Origin: Deroplatys truncata
Taxonomy: Eukaryota > Arthropoda > Insecta > Mantodea > Mantidae
NCBI GenBank assembly: GCA_030765065.1
Contig: CM060985.1
Location: forward strand, 176,268,096-176,332,095
Direction of reading: 5' to 3'
Length of the DNA stretch: 64,000 bases
In this document: positions 42,950-54,222 of the stretch, piece after piece
How positions within the stretch are numbered: position 1 is the first letter of the stretch
How the letters are laid out: every line of letters begins with the position of its first letter
Position numbers and translations under genes: made by a program
The notes under the pieces: generated by a model
The model's database searches: none
What the model saw: the letters and a program-made list of their open reading frames with translations, nothing else
Told to the model about the DNA's origin: nothing

Positions 42950-45398
42950 ATACACTCACATGACTATCTTTAATTTTGTACAAACTATTTTTACAAACCT
43001 TATTCTCCATATGCTTCATGATAATCGAGATGTTAATCTTATTGCTAATTTTCTTGTAGATGCAAGGGGAATTGGAAGGCTTTAAGCGATAGTCAAATAT
43101 TTTAAGAGCTGGTTGCTACGTGGAGTATTGCATTCTCTTTGTATGTACAGGGCATAAAACAACGAATAACCAATTCCAATTTGAGAAAAACTATAAGTAT
43201 TGGAACATTCAAACAAATTACAAGGAATATCTCGGAAATGGTTCAGTTGACAAAACAAAATGTATATGGCATAATTAGTGCTTTAACGAGCTCTACATTT
43301 GTTGTCTAGAAAACTTTTGCCTATATCTTAGGGATTGCCAGTTATGCAAAACCTATTAAGAAAAACACTTTTGCGGGCATTCACAGAACATTCTAGCTAT
43401 ACATTTCATTTGTCATGAAAATACCTTAAACACATCATATTTTAAGAGCCATTTTGAGAAAAACAAAACTATTCAAAAATGTTCCTTATAAAGGTTACTC
43501 TGGTTAAGGGAGATTTTTGTTTAAAACCTTTGTGTAGCATCTTTAAAAGATACTGAACATAAATACGAGGTAATATTTTATATCATAACATGCTGTGAAT
43601 GCCGAAGTGATTGTATTGTATGTACAGGATTTTAGATGTTTGTTAGCCATAAATATTGTTAGGAAATAAGTTTGCACGGCCTAACTGAATCTGACAATAC
43701 ACGTGGGTAACAATAAACCGAGGGGGTGAGTTGTTTATCAATAAGAAGAGACAAACAAATGACGTAGGGTAGCGTGCCTTATTTTTAGAAATGGAGGGAA
43801 TATCTTCCCTAGAGTATATATGTTAGTAGTAGTGATTGGCTGACCAAAACAGACGCTAAAGTGGGCGCGATTTGGTAACCAATAGTAGCTCTATTATAAA
43901 GTTTAGGCAATTCGAGGTGGAGGAGTATATATTCTCGAGCCATAAGCAAGTGTCGCACAGTTCTGAAGAATCTCTCACGAGGTGCACGTCGCAGAGTTAG
44001 TTACAAAAAATGTAAAGTACGCGAAGTAATTGGTGCGCGGCAACTAAAACGACTGTATTTACATTCAGAAATATCACAGTTTCAGTCAGGCGTGTATAAA
44101 GATTAAATATGTCAATTATTAATTAAGTGTGAAGGCAATAAAAGTATAGAAACAAAATTTTTTATCAGTGTTATATTTTTGCAACAACTCCTTTCCGTCT
44201 ACACGTCCTGCTTAGAGATACTTGCTCGACTGAGTTATAATAGCTAGCCGGAGGACAAAGAACCCAAATTTTAAAACATAACAAAACAATAAGCGCCTAA
44301 CAAATAAGATAACACGAGCCATGAGAACTGCGACAAGTTTTGCCTATCTCTTAGAGGTTACCAGTTATGCAAATGCCATTAAGAAAAAATCTTTTGGGGG
44401 CATTCGCATAAAAATTCTAGCTATACATTTCATTTGTCATGAAAATATCTTAATCACATGATATTTTAAGAGCCAGTTTTTAGAAAAACAAAATTATCCA
44501 AAAATGTTCCTTATAAAGGTTAGTCTGGTTAAGGGAGATTTTTGTTGAAAACCTTTGTGTAGCATCTTTAAAAGGTACTGAACCTAAATATCAAGTTTGG
44601 TATCTATCCGATCTTTCGTTTTTGCGTTATGCTGTTCACTGACACAGACACACACACGTACTTTTTTCTAAAGAGGCTTTTTAAAATTCAGGGAGGCTCA
44701 AAACCGATGAAATCTCGATCAAAGTTTTGGGTTGAATACAATACTTCTCCTACTTACTCTACGAGTAAAGAAAGTAAAAAACGAATACGAATTCCCATTT
44801 GAGGAAAAGTATAATTATTGCAAAATTCAAAAAAATAAAAAGGAATATTCCGGCAATGGGTCACTCGACAAAAATGTCTATGATAAATTTTGTTTTAACG
44901 CGATCTATATTTTTTGTGTAGTAAGATTTCGTCTGTCTCTATTGGTTTACCAGTTATGCTAAATTCATTCAGAATGAAGAGGACTTTTGGGCACATTCCC
45001 AGAAAATTCAAGATATACATTTGTTTTTTATGAAAATATCTTAAATATATGATATTTTAATAAAAATCTTTGGAGCCATTTATGAGAAAATAAAAATTTT
45101 CGAAAAATTTGTATGTAAAGGGTAATCTGGGGTGGCAGGATTTTGTTGAAAATCTTGGTGTCGTATCTCTGGAAGATACTGAACCTAAATAGCAAGTTTG
45201 GTGTTTATCCGACTGTTCCTTTATGAGTTATGCTGTTCACAGTCTCACAGACAGATACACATGTACCTTTTTCTAAAGATGCTTTTTTTATTCTGGGGGC
45301 CTCAGGGCATACTTTTCCTGTGAAATCTTGGTATCGAATTTTTGGGTGGAATGCAATATTTCTCCTTCTTGCTATAGGTATAAGAGAAATTAAAGTAG
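42950..45398 (+). repeat. A/B repeat cluster: A+B, LTR insertion, B, B
   Basis: The first unit starts CTGATGTGATACACTCACAT and breaks off at 43565 at an LTR. After the LTR a B segment starts again at 44336, repeating 253-255 bp already present before the LTR. It continues to its palindromic end near 44775. A further B module follows (44782-45398), joined through GTAAAAAACGAATACGAATT. Confidence 0.78.
43566..44335 (+). repeat. Solo LTR, family beta, copy 1
   Basis: About 770 bp. It begins CGAGGTAATATTTTATATCA (TG changed to CG) and ends ..GAGAACTGCGACA. TATAAA at 43895-43900 and AATAAA at 44137-44142 fit a promoter and polyadenylation signal. The flanks lack a target duplication (AATA before, AGTT after). 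Instead a 253-bp direct duplication of the host repeat surrounds it. Confidence 0.75.
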
Positions 45399-45749
45399 GT
45401 CACAGTATTGTGTGCTATGATCAGATAAATGACAGACATTTAAAACAGCTATTTTTTTTAACGGAGCTGGAACTTAATTTAATTGTAACAATACATTTTT
45501 ATATGTAGCATTTATTGTATTGCATCTTAACTGCAGCAGAAGTTGGTAGGTCTACTATACACCCTTTGGCACAATGCATGCAAAATTTCATTCCTATGAG
45601 TGAAATACCACGGATTTTAGCAATTTTCACAGATGCCTCCTCTTAAATGGAAATGCTATCTAAGTTAAACCGATTAATAACAATGTTTCTCGTTTTTCTC
45701 CTTTTGAGTCCGGTCCGATGATCTCTCCGAAAATTCTCCAGACCCCGTA
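45399..45749. other. No recognisable feature
   Basis: Unassigned; may be the 3' part of the LINE fragment lying on the other side of the beta LTR. Confidence 0.35.
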
Positions 45750-45753
45750 ACAC

Positions 45754-46551
45754 TGTCATAGGAATCGGCTAGTGTTATCTTATTTGATGAGCGCCTGTTA
45801 TTGTTTTATTATTTTATAATTTGGGTTACTTGTCCTCCGGCTAGCTATTATTACTCAGTTAAGCAAGTATCTCTGAGGAGGGCGTGTAAACGGAAAGGTG
45901 TTGTTACTAAAAGATAACACTGATAAAAGAATTTGTTTTCACACTTTTATTGCCGTCACACTTAATTAATAATTCACATCTTTAATCTTTATACACGTCT
46001 GACTGAAACTGTGGTATTTCCAAATGTAATTACTGTCGTATTAGTTGCCGCGTACTTCACATTTTGTAACTAACTTTACGACGTGTACCTCGCGAGAGAT
46101 TCTTTCAAATTGTATGACGTGTACCTCAGGAGAGATTCCTTAGAACTGCGCGAAACTTGCTTATGGCTCGAGAATATATACTGCTTCATCTCAAAATGCC
46201 TAAACATTATAATAGAGCTGTTTTTGGTTACCAAATCGCGAATATTAGCGTCTGTTTTGTCAGCCAATCACTATTACTAACATATATACTCTAGGGAAGA
46301 TATTCCCTCCATTTCTAAAGAAAGGCACGATACCCTGACGTCATTTGTTTGTCTCTTCTTACTGATGAACAACTCACCTTCTCGGTTTATTGTTACCCAC
46401 TTCTATTGTCAGTTTCAGTGAGGGTGTGTAGACTTATTTCCTAACAATGCTTATGGCTAACAAACATCTAAAATCATTGTCATACAATAATACTAATTTA
46501 CACTACAATCACTCTGGCATTCACAGTGTTGTGATATAAAATATTGCCTCA
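45754..46551 (-). repeat. Solo LTR, family beta, copy 2
   Basis: On the minus strand it starts TGAGGCAATATTTTATATCA and ends ..GATTCCTATGACA. A clear 4-bp duplication ACAC lies at 45750-45753 and 46552-46555. The start resembles family alpha (TGAGGCAGTATTTT), so the two LTR families are probably related. It is inverted relative to copy 1. An imperfect internal duplication of GACGTGTACCTC occurs at about 46080-46130. Confidence 0.83.
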
Positions 46552-47355
46552 ACACTTGGAGCGGTATCCTGCATTATATAATGGAGGTACCCATTTGGGC
46601 AAATGCGTGAGGTTTAATTTGTATATCGAGTTGTAAGTCAGCCCTGTGATTTGTATTGGGGTTCTCCGCCATAGTGATGCAAAGAATTTTATGTTGGATC
46701 CAATGCCAAGTTCCGGGAATGCTGGTTTTGGACCGGTGATATCAACTTTTGGCAAGGGGAACAATACCGTGAATTGCAAATAATTGTTCTAATGCTTTTC
46801 TGCTGTTGATATTAGGTTATTTAATATCTTGTAGGCGGAGGTCTTCCAGTCCGTCGAGATTTTGGCATATCGACAAGCTCTCCAGATATTCTTCCAAGGT
46901 AGGTTAGGATAGTTGTCCTCTACAGTCTGAGTAGAAGAACGTCTCAACAGAATATGACAATACAGCTCCTTGGTAGTAGGAAGGGGAGCCCCAGAGAAGA
47001 AATTCTGGGGTAAAGTGACAATACATTTCTCTGTTCGGTGAAAAATGGCATGGCGCATTAGTTTCCCATTACTGAACTGTTTATTTTCCATGAGGAGTTT
47101 CAGATCGAACAACGTTTTAATAAACCATACTGAACACTCTTCAGATGCCACCATTAGTCCGAGAACCCTCCCCCCTCTCCTGATGGGATGCCAGAGTTGA
47201 GATTCTGCCACCTTGTACACATGACCGCTCCACAGATAATAATATGATACTGCTAACAACTCGATGCGTTGGGACATCCCTGGCGAAAGTGGTATAAAGT
47301 TAATATCTGAGGCCAGCTCCCAAAAGGATTTCGAGTATTGGAATATACCTTTCAT
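46552..47355 (-). pseudogene. LINE ORF2 C-terminal fragment
   Basis: The longest clean frame of the region, 188 codons (46789-47355): FWELASDINFIPLSPGMSQR, LWHPIRRGGRVLGLMVASEE, then PLPTTKELYCHILLRR and PWKNIWRACRYAKISTDWKT. It resembles the region after the reverse-transcriptase domain of LINE polyproteins (IRRGGxxLGL, then PWKxIW..). A second frame follows downstream to 46552. No RT core or zinc knuckle remains. A beta LTR is inserted directly after it. Confidence 0.6.
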
Positions 47356-47384
47356 ATTTTGTCATACAAACATTCTAAAATCAC

Positions 47385-47597
47385 GGTATATTAATAAAGA
47401 GATTTAGAGGAATTTTTGAGGAAATAAAAAGAAAACGAATTTTTTTCATATAGAGGGTAATTTAGGGTGCGAGAGATTCTTGAAAACACTGACATCACGT
47501 ACTTGGAAGATACTGGACTTACATACCAAACTTTCCAACATTCAGGTTTTTAATTATGCTGTTAGAGATCCAATACACGCGGACCTGTTGCTAAAAA
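47385..47597 (+). repeat. A/B repeat fragment, B2
   Basis: B2 middle part (TATAGAGGGTAATTTAGGGT, TACTTGGAAGATACTGGACT, TTATGCTGTTAGAGATCCAA), ending at the start of the next A2. Confidence 0.65.
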
Positions 47598-47962
47598 TCC
47601 AATGGTTTACATTCACATGACTTTATCTACCCTCTATAATTTACTAATGTGTACAAAATTATTCTTATCAAAGCTTATTTTTCTATATATAACATTTTAA
47701 TCGCGATAAACCCTTGCAGAAACAGCTACATTACACATTTCGTTATAGATACAAAGAGAGCAGCGACAGTCAAATGTTTAACAACTGGACGCTATATGCT
47801 GGCCTTAAAATTCCATACTGTTTCTATGACATCGCGAGAAACAACAGAAAATCGACAGGATAAAGTATTGAACAATTAATAACTGATATCTCGGGAATGG
47901 CTAATGCTACAAAAACGTTATTTAAAATAAATTGTGTGTACTAAAGAGACCAACATATCAGT

Positions 47963-48721
47963 TGCACTGCCTTTAGCGTGCTGTTAATTGCAGCTAGAGC
48001 ATAGAAATACTTGTATGTTTCTGAAGGATCTTACATGCTGGCCCCTTTATATTAATCAGAGTAGTATTTCAAATTAGCATTTGTAAATCAAAGGAAGAAA
48101 AGGATTAACATTCATGCAAATTAAAAGCTAAATTCGTTTGCAGCTAAACAATAATTAAATACCAATATATTCTGAATTTTCATGAAATTACAAGCAGCTA
48201 ACAAACACGTGAAACAAACTGTCCTTGCCTCTTTGGTTTTCTTGCACAATTCAGTTTTACATGGAGTATACACAAAATCTTTCAATAACTGCTCGCACTA
48301 AACCGTTCGCACATTAAAAGACGTCAAACGACTTGTAAAGTATATTTAGAACGTTATTTACTAAAGGTGAAGGAGATAAATTTTGAATTAGGCCGAAGAC
48401 GCGTGTGGACGTGCAGCTACGCGTAGCACCGAGGTATGCTGGCTTCTCCAGTGGCGATGAAGTCTCAACTAACTGTCGCTACCCAGCCAGCCGTAAGCCT
48501 GCGGAGGACGCCACATGGCCAACTTCATTATCCTCCGAAGCAGTACCTGGCGAGCTATTGGTTGCCCTCTGACGTGGCTGTTGGAAGTAGTTACAGGGCT
48601 CAACCAGTGCAGGCGATCTTGCCGTAAAGCAGAGCATGGCGGCGAAATATAACTGTATCTCCTCCCGCTGGCAAGATGACTTTAGAAACATAGAAGGGAA
48701 GCCCAATATGACTCATTGTCC
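47963..48721. other. Unidentified insert in an A/B repeat
   Basis: About 760 bp with an AT-rich left half and a GC-rich right half (GTGTGGACGTGCAGCTACGC, CCGTAAGCCTGCGGAGGACG). I recognise no coding or SINE motif. Confidence 0.45.
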
Positions 48722-48836
48722 ATCACTAAACGTTTACCACTTATACATGATTCTACATAGCTTCTTTCGAATGAAGAGGACTTCACAGGCTATTCCCAGA
48801 AAAAATCCAAGACACAAATTTTATTTGCATGTAAAT

Positions 48837-50035
48837 TTTGCTGCATTTTCCCAAACAATTGTAAACACTGTGCTTACGATGAAATCAAATGCTCTTTGGC
48901 CATTATTGCTTGTTGTTTCACACGTAAATTGTGTGGCAATTGGTTTTCAGTTCAAATGTGCATTTATTTGGATGTGGTCGAGCTTTATAGTTCTCGTGCA
49001 ATATTTGTAAATTTCGGTCTTCATGGATATGACTCCCAGTGTAGTTCTGACATTGGCACAAAATACTTCTATGACCCAAAGAGAGATACCTACAAAGTTC
49101 GGTGTTGGTGTAGCCACTGTACATAGAATTATTCATCAGTAGAAAGGTGAAATGTGGTCGGAAAAAGAAAACCTCAACAACTGATGACCGCTTTATCCTT
49201 AGACTCCGTACCCTAGACTCACTGCTGTGGACTTGGCTCGCGACCTGAGGGACAGGGGAGTGAGCCTAGATGCATCTAGTGTAGATTTTTAGCAGTTGGA
49301 AGAAACAACTTCTTACACAAACAATGCGTAAGAAACGCCTCTTATGGGCGCACGCTCATCGTTTTTGGACACTGCAATACTGGAAAAAAGGTTATTTTCT
49401 CTGATGAGACTCATTTTGAAGAGAATGGTCAGAGGATTCAGTATGTGTGTCGAGCAAATAATAAACCTGCAAATTCAGCACCTTTTTCAACAGACTGTAA
49501 AACACCCTGAGAAGAAAATGTTTTAGGGCTGTTTCACCTATGAAGGACTAGGACCTTTAATTCCAGTTGAAGGCAGTGATCAGTACATCGCAGTACTGGC
49601 GAGGGTTGCTCGTGAACTCCAGAAAAGGTGTCCGGAAGGTGACGAAATTCTTCAGCAAGATTTAGCTACCTGCCAACTTCTAAGAAAGTGAAGACATTCT
49701 TCAAAGATAAAAAGTTCGTGTGCTTGACCTGCCAGGGAATTTGCATGACATTAACCGCATAGAAAATTGTGGGCTATTTGCAGAAAGAGACTTGCAAACT
49801 TTGACTGTTCCACAAAAGAGAATTTGATATTAACTTTAATTCAAGTGTGGTTTCATCATGATGATCTCAAAAATGTGTGATCCAAAGTTGTGGAGTCAAT
49901 ACCTAATTGTGTAATTGGACTTATAAAACAGAAAGGAGGACATATTAAGAAATGTAAATTGGAAGTCATTTCTGATTACATTCATGAAATCATGTGAAAT
50001 GTTGTGTTATTGTTATGTTTCGATTAATTCGCATG
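48837..50035 (+). mobile_element. Tc1-like element, heavily decayed
   Basis: About 1.2 kb between two parts of an A/B repeat. Clear inverted ends are not visible to me, so limits are set by the host repeat. A transposase pseudogene fills it. Confidence 0.68.
49029..49998 (+). pseudogene. Tc1-like transposase pseudogene
   Basis: Starts MTPSVVLTLAQNTSMTQREI with helix-turn-helix KFGVGVATVHRIIHQ. First aspartate region VIFSDETHFE near 49400, then GQRIQYVCRANNKPANSAPF in a shifted frame, GCFTYEGLGPLIPVEG, and the second aspartate in EILQQDLAT. The third site (NLHDINRIENC) is frayed: the glutamate may persist in INRIEN. Many stops and frameshifts. Confidence 0.75.
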
Positions 50036-50268
50036 AGTCTATATTTTAATCAAAATCTATGGAGCCATTTTTGAGAAGATTAAACATTTCAAGGAATGTT
50101 CTATGTAAAGGGTAGTTGCAGGTAGGATTTTCTTGAAAATCTTCGTGTCACATCTTTGGAAGCTACCAAACGTAAATACCAAGTTTTCCGACATTTCGTT
50201 TTTGAACATGCATTTCCGGTGAAATCTCGGTAGAGGATTTTTGGGTGGAATGCAATACCTCCTCTACT

Positions 50269-51564
50269 TACGAGGGTAGTCCCGGAAGTACCCGATCTGG
50301 TTTATAGATAGTGGTTGTTGTTTCAAACAAATGACTGTAGTAGAAATTACCAACCATATAAGGCTTAAGCTTGAAGTTTGACGATGCTACGTTGTTTAGT
50401 AATTGTTTGGCAGCCATCTTTAGTGAACTCCCTCACCGAATTTGTAAACATGGATAAAACTGGTCATCGTTATGTGATACAATACTTTCATTTGAAAGGT
50501 CTTAGTCCAACTAATATTAAAGCTGAGCTAGATTCTACTCTGGGGGAGTCTGCTCCTTCGTTTACAACAGTAAAATATTGGGTGGCAGAGTTTAAGCACG
50601 GCCATACGAGCTTCCAAGACGAACAACGCAGTGGTCGACCAAATGAGGTGACCACGCCAGAAATTGTGAGGAAAATCCACAAAATGGTATTGTATGACCA
50701 TCTACTGAAAGTGCGCGTACTAGCAGATGTAGGCATTTCAAATGGTGCTGTACATGGCACCTTAACTGAACATTTAGACATGAGAAATCTCTACGCGAGA
50801 TGGGTGCCGCGTTTACTCACAATGAAACAAAAGCAACATCATGGGGATGTTTCAATCAAGTGTTACGCGATCTTTCGCTGCAACAAAGCCGAGGTTTTGC
50901 GTCGATTCATAACCATGGATGAAACATGAGTCCATTACTTCACCCTGAGACGAAGGAACAATCAAAATACTCGATTGAAAGAGGAGAACCGGCTCCAAAG
51001 AAAGTGAAGACAGTTCCATCTGCAGGCAAGGCCGTGGCGTCAAGTGTTTTTGGGATGTGCGTGGGATAATTTTCAATGATTATCTTCAAAAAAGAAAAAC
51101 AAACAATGGTGAGTATTATACAAACTTATTGCAGAGTTTGAATGATTAAATCAAGCAAAAACAGCCGCTTTTAACGAAAAATAAGGTACTGTTTCATCAA
51201 GACAATGCACCAGTTCATGCACCCATTATCGCCATGGTCAAAATCAATTAGTAAAAGTTCGAATTACTTCCTCATGCACCCTATCCACCAGACTTAGACC
51301 CCTCTGATTATTTTCTGTTTCCAAAGTTGAAGAAATGGCTTGGTGGTAACAAATTTGCCAACAATGAGGAGCTGGATTCTGCAGTTAATGGCTATTTTGC
51401 CGAAGGCGACGGTTGTCACTATAAACAGGGTATCGAAGCTATTAAACATCGTTGGGAAAAGTTTATCGAGCTGAAAGGAGACTATGTAGAGAAATAAATA
51501 TGTTTTTTCGCAATTTTTTTGTGTTTTCTTTGTTAGGTCGGGTACTTCTGGGATAGCCCTCGTA
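50269..51564 (+). mobile_element. Mariner element, second family, copy 2
   Basis: A 1.29-kb element flanked by TA, inserted in the palindromic end of an A/B repeat. Ends CGAGGGTAGTCCCGGAAGTA and the inverted ..TACTTCTGGGATAGCCCTCG. Same family as 8697-9975. Confidence 0.9.
50450..51497 (+). pseudogene. Mariner transposase pseudogene, all three aspartates kept
   Basis: The N-terminal 160 codons are open (MDKTGHRYVIQYFHLKGLSP.., RRFITMDET-stop at 50927-50929). After that, frames alternate. All catalytic positions survive in one frame or another: VFWDVRGIIF, FHQDNAPVH and PDLDPSDYF. The last two aspartates are 34 residues apart, with two consecutive stops between them (near 51250). C-terminal GDYVEK-stop near 51497. 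Confidence 0.85.
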
Positions 51565-51592
51565 CTATATATGGGGGTATTAGAGAAAGTAG

Positions 51593-52290
51593 GAAATTAC
51601 GGAAAATTTGGGGTACGTCATATTTTAACTGCACTTGGAAGTTACCATAGGTTGACTAAGTGAATTATAACAAAAAACACGCGGACCATATCCGTTACAA
51701 ATATGGCAGCAAAGTACTAGCATATTCTCCAAAAACAATAAGTTAAAACACAATGGCATTGTTCTGTTTTGAGCTATGGTGCAGCAATAAACTCGCACAA
51801 GAGGCAGCATGGCTTTCTACAAGTCTCTGAAAAGCGAGGTGTAAGAACATAAAACGCGCCATATCTGTCTCCATAAAAGACTGGGGGATTTCCTTGTCTT
51901 GCCGCATCTCAAGCTCAAAAATTTTATCCTCTTTGTCTGGCGTGTGCTTTATCTAAATCGCCGTGTTCTGTATCCCTGTCTCATTTTTATTCCCTTCCTT
52001 TCTCTGGCAAAGTTATCCTCTCATTTCTTGCTTTCCTTATTCCGTTCGCCTACTGATGCACAGTGTTGCATAGCATTTTAACACATATTTGTTTAACAAA
52101 TGTACTCAAAATTGCTTGCATGAATATTATAGTATTTGTTATCCTTTATAGCGTATTTACGTGCTCGTACATAACACAAAATTACGAAAGGACATTTAAG
52201 TGCCATTCATCTGACCTGTGGTTGCTTTAGTACGTAATTATTCAAGAAGCACACACATAATTTGCGTTATATTACGAAACAAGCCTAAAT
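51593..52290. other. No recognisable feature
   Basis: Unassigned; short open stretches only. Confidence 0.4.
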
Positions 52291-52299
52291 TTACCCAGC

Positions 52300-53600
52300 G
52301 GCAACGTCTTTGCCCTGCATTCGAGACGTCCCGGGTTCAAATCACGTGTGCAAACCAATCTGACTGTGGCTTTCTCGTGTTTTCCCTCAGCCGTCAAGGT
52401 AAATACCGAATTGGATATTTAATACCAGGATTCAAAGTTCCACCTCCAATCTAAAACAATGGTAAAAATGAAAAATAGGTAGTAATAGAGAATGCTGTGG
52501 CATCTATCCACAGAAAATGTAAGCAGGTGGACTGGACGGCACCCTAATTCCATCTGCACGGCTCGAAGCAGAAGATCTAGTTGTTATGCACTGAGATCTC
52601 TGGGACACGTGGTGAAGCAAAGGTGGTATAATTACAGGGATGACACCTAGAAGGCCAAATGTCCGCCTTTCTATCCACAGACAATGAAAGCTGTAGACTG
52701 AACGGCACCCTAGTGCCATCTGTAGGGCACGAAGCAGAAGATACAGTCACTATGCACTAAAGTCTCTCTGGACATGTGATTAAGGTTACATGGATCAGAT
52801 CTAGAAGGCTAACGGTTCGCCTTTCTCCCGTAAGTGTGGTTCCAACCCCTTCAGCTGCCGTAGCGCGGGCGCTGCGGACCCTGAACACTCGTGGTACTTA
52901 TGACGCTACTAGAAGTACGCCGGGTCGCACATTTGAGCCCCTCCCGAAAGGGAGTTGTTTGGATTGGGTAGGATTCGGTGGGGCAGTGGTTTCTGATACC
53001 CATGGGAGTTTGGGTACGCCAGGCTGGTCTTCCGCCCCGATGTTCTCCGGCACCAACCATGAGTGAGAGCTGGTAGACAGTAGTTAGATTGCTGTCGGCC
53101 CCACCGAGGTTGTTCGGTAGTCTCCCTGATAGGTTTTTCCCTATTAGGCTGACGCGGGTAAGTCGGGTATCCACTTCCGTCCCTGTGTGGCAGGAGACAT
53201 GGGGAGGATGGTGTCCTGCTCCGAACTCGGCCACACAAGGGGGCTAAGTATAAGATAGATGCTGCCCTAATGGAAAAGCCTTACGAGCATGTCTCCTGGA
53301 GTCCGAAGTTGCGGATTGAGTAGTCAGCCCAGATGCCGTTGGTATTTATGTACGCCTTTCAATCCACAGACAATGGAAGCAGGTAGACTGGACGGCACCC
53401 TAATACCATCTGCACGGCACGAAGCAGAAGATACAGTTGCTATGCACTGAGGTCTTTGTGGACACGCAACGAAGCAAGATGGTAAGGTTACAGGGATGAG
53501 ACCTAGAAGGCTAACTGCCGCCACACGTCGATCCATGAGTTATCTACTAACAGATCCGTCGCAATATGACAATGTAGTCAAAGCGACATAAAATAAATAG
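52300..53600 (+). mobile_element. Long composite SINE with internal tandem repeats, second copy
   Basis: Plus-strand order: box B GGTTCAAATCAC (about 52335), core CGTGTTTTCCCTCAGCCGTC-AAGGTAAATACCG, then units of about 175 bp beginning CTTTCTATCCACAGACAATG and containing GGACGGCACCCTAATTCCAT and GATGACACCTAGAAGGC. Two complete units end near 52825 and a third follows a 527-bp insertion (53353-53540). The tail has ATCTACTAACAGATCCGTCG and AAAGCGACATAAAATAAATA. Same family as 37140-37795. Confidence 0.68.
52826..53352. mobile_element. GC-rich insert with 8-bp target duplication
   Basis: 527 bp inserted in a tandem unit of the long SINE. CGCCTTTC occurs at 52818-52825 and 53353-53360. The sequence is much GC-richer than its surroundings and is open for 109-127 codons on the minus strand, with no motif I know. 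No terminal inverted repeats are apparent. Possibly the 5' region of a retrotransposon; function unknown. Confidence 0.55.
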
Positions 53601-54222
53601 ATTAAACAACAAGCCTGAATTTGGTAATAAAACGGTAAACATTAAGGTATGATTTTCAAACAGCTTAATAGTATATTATACAACAAGACTATAGTAGTAA
53701 TTAAGACGTGAGTTTCATAATTTTCATACGAGGAGTTGAATTATTATAGTCAAGTTGCATACGAGCGCTTTTGGCCAACCATACTACAATTTCAAAATTT
53801 TGTTCTTACCTTGTTAATTCTGTAATTAAATGTGATGGGATAGCAGCATGCTGGCAATGCGTTGAGCGTGTTTACGAGCAGTGCAACAGATGGCAGTATT
53901 GTTGAGTCCAGGCCATATTTATTGATCTTTTGCAGGTAACATATATTGAACATCACTGAAACACAGAAAATAGTTTAAATGAATATTAAAATTACAATGA
54001 GCTGAATTTATTTTATTTTAAATACACATGTTGCATTGTTTATCTGGGGAATGGATCCTAGCGGACTGCTGCTTTGAAGTTGTTAAAAGATATGGGTGAT
54101 AGGGAAGCTCCGCTCGTCGTGGAGTAAGATATGACTCGCTGAAGTATTATCAACGCCGTAACAGCTCAGTTACTTCACAGGTAATCAGCGTATTATAGTG
54201 TGGTCTACCAAAAGGAATATAG
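53601..54222. other. No recognisable feature
   Basis: Unassigned AT-rich sequence. Confidence 0.4.

Larger units (their letters stand above)
47600..51592 (+). repeat. A/B repeat, A2 plus B2, split by three insertions
   Basis: Pieces 47600-47962, 48722-48836, 50036-50268 and 51565-51592 together make one plus-strand unit. It has the conserved A2 block at 47735-47845 and the palindromic end split by a mariner: CCTCTACTTA | TACTATATATGGGGGTATTA. The order of insertions among the three cannot be told. Confidence 0.75.

Noticed and set aside
43566..46551. Inverted pair of ~780-bp repeats read as a long-TIR transposon
   Set aside because: The right copy has its own ACAC duplication and the left lies in a separate duplicated context; nothing between them looks like a transposase.
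46789..47355. 188-codon open frame as a host gene
   Set aside because: Motifs such as IRRGGRVLGL and PWKNIWRACR fit the part of a LINE polyprotein after reverse transcriptase; no start context or splice structure suggests a host gene.
52851..53238. Overlapping 127- and 109-codon frames on the minus strand
   Set aside because: They lie in a GC-rich insert where stop codons are rare; two overlapping frames without motifs are expected by chance.
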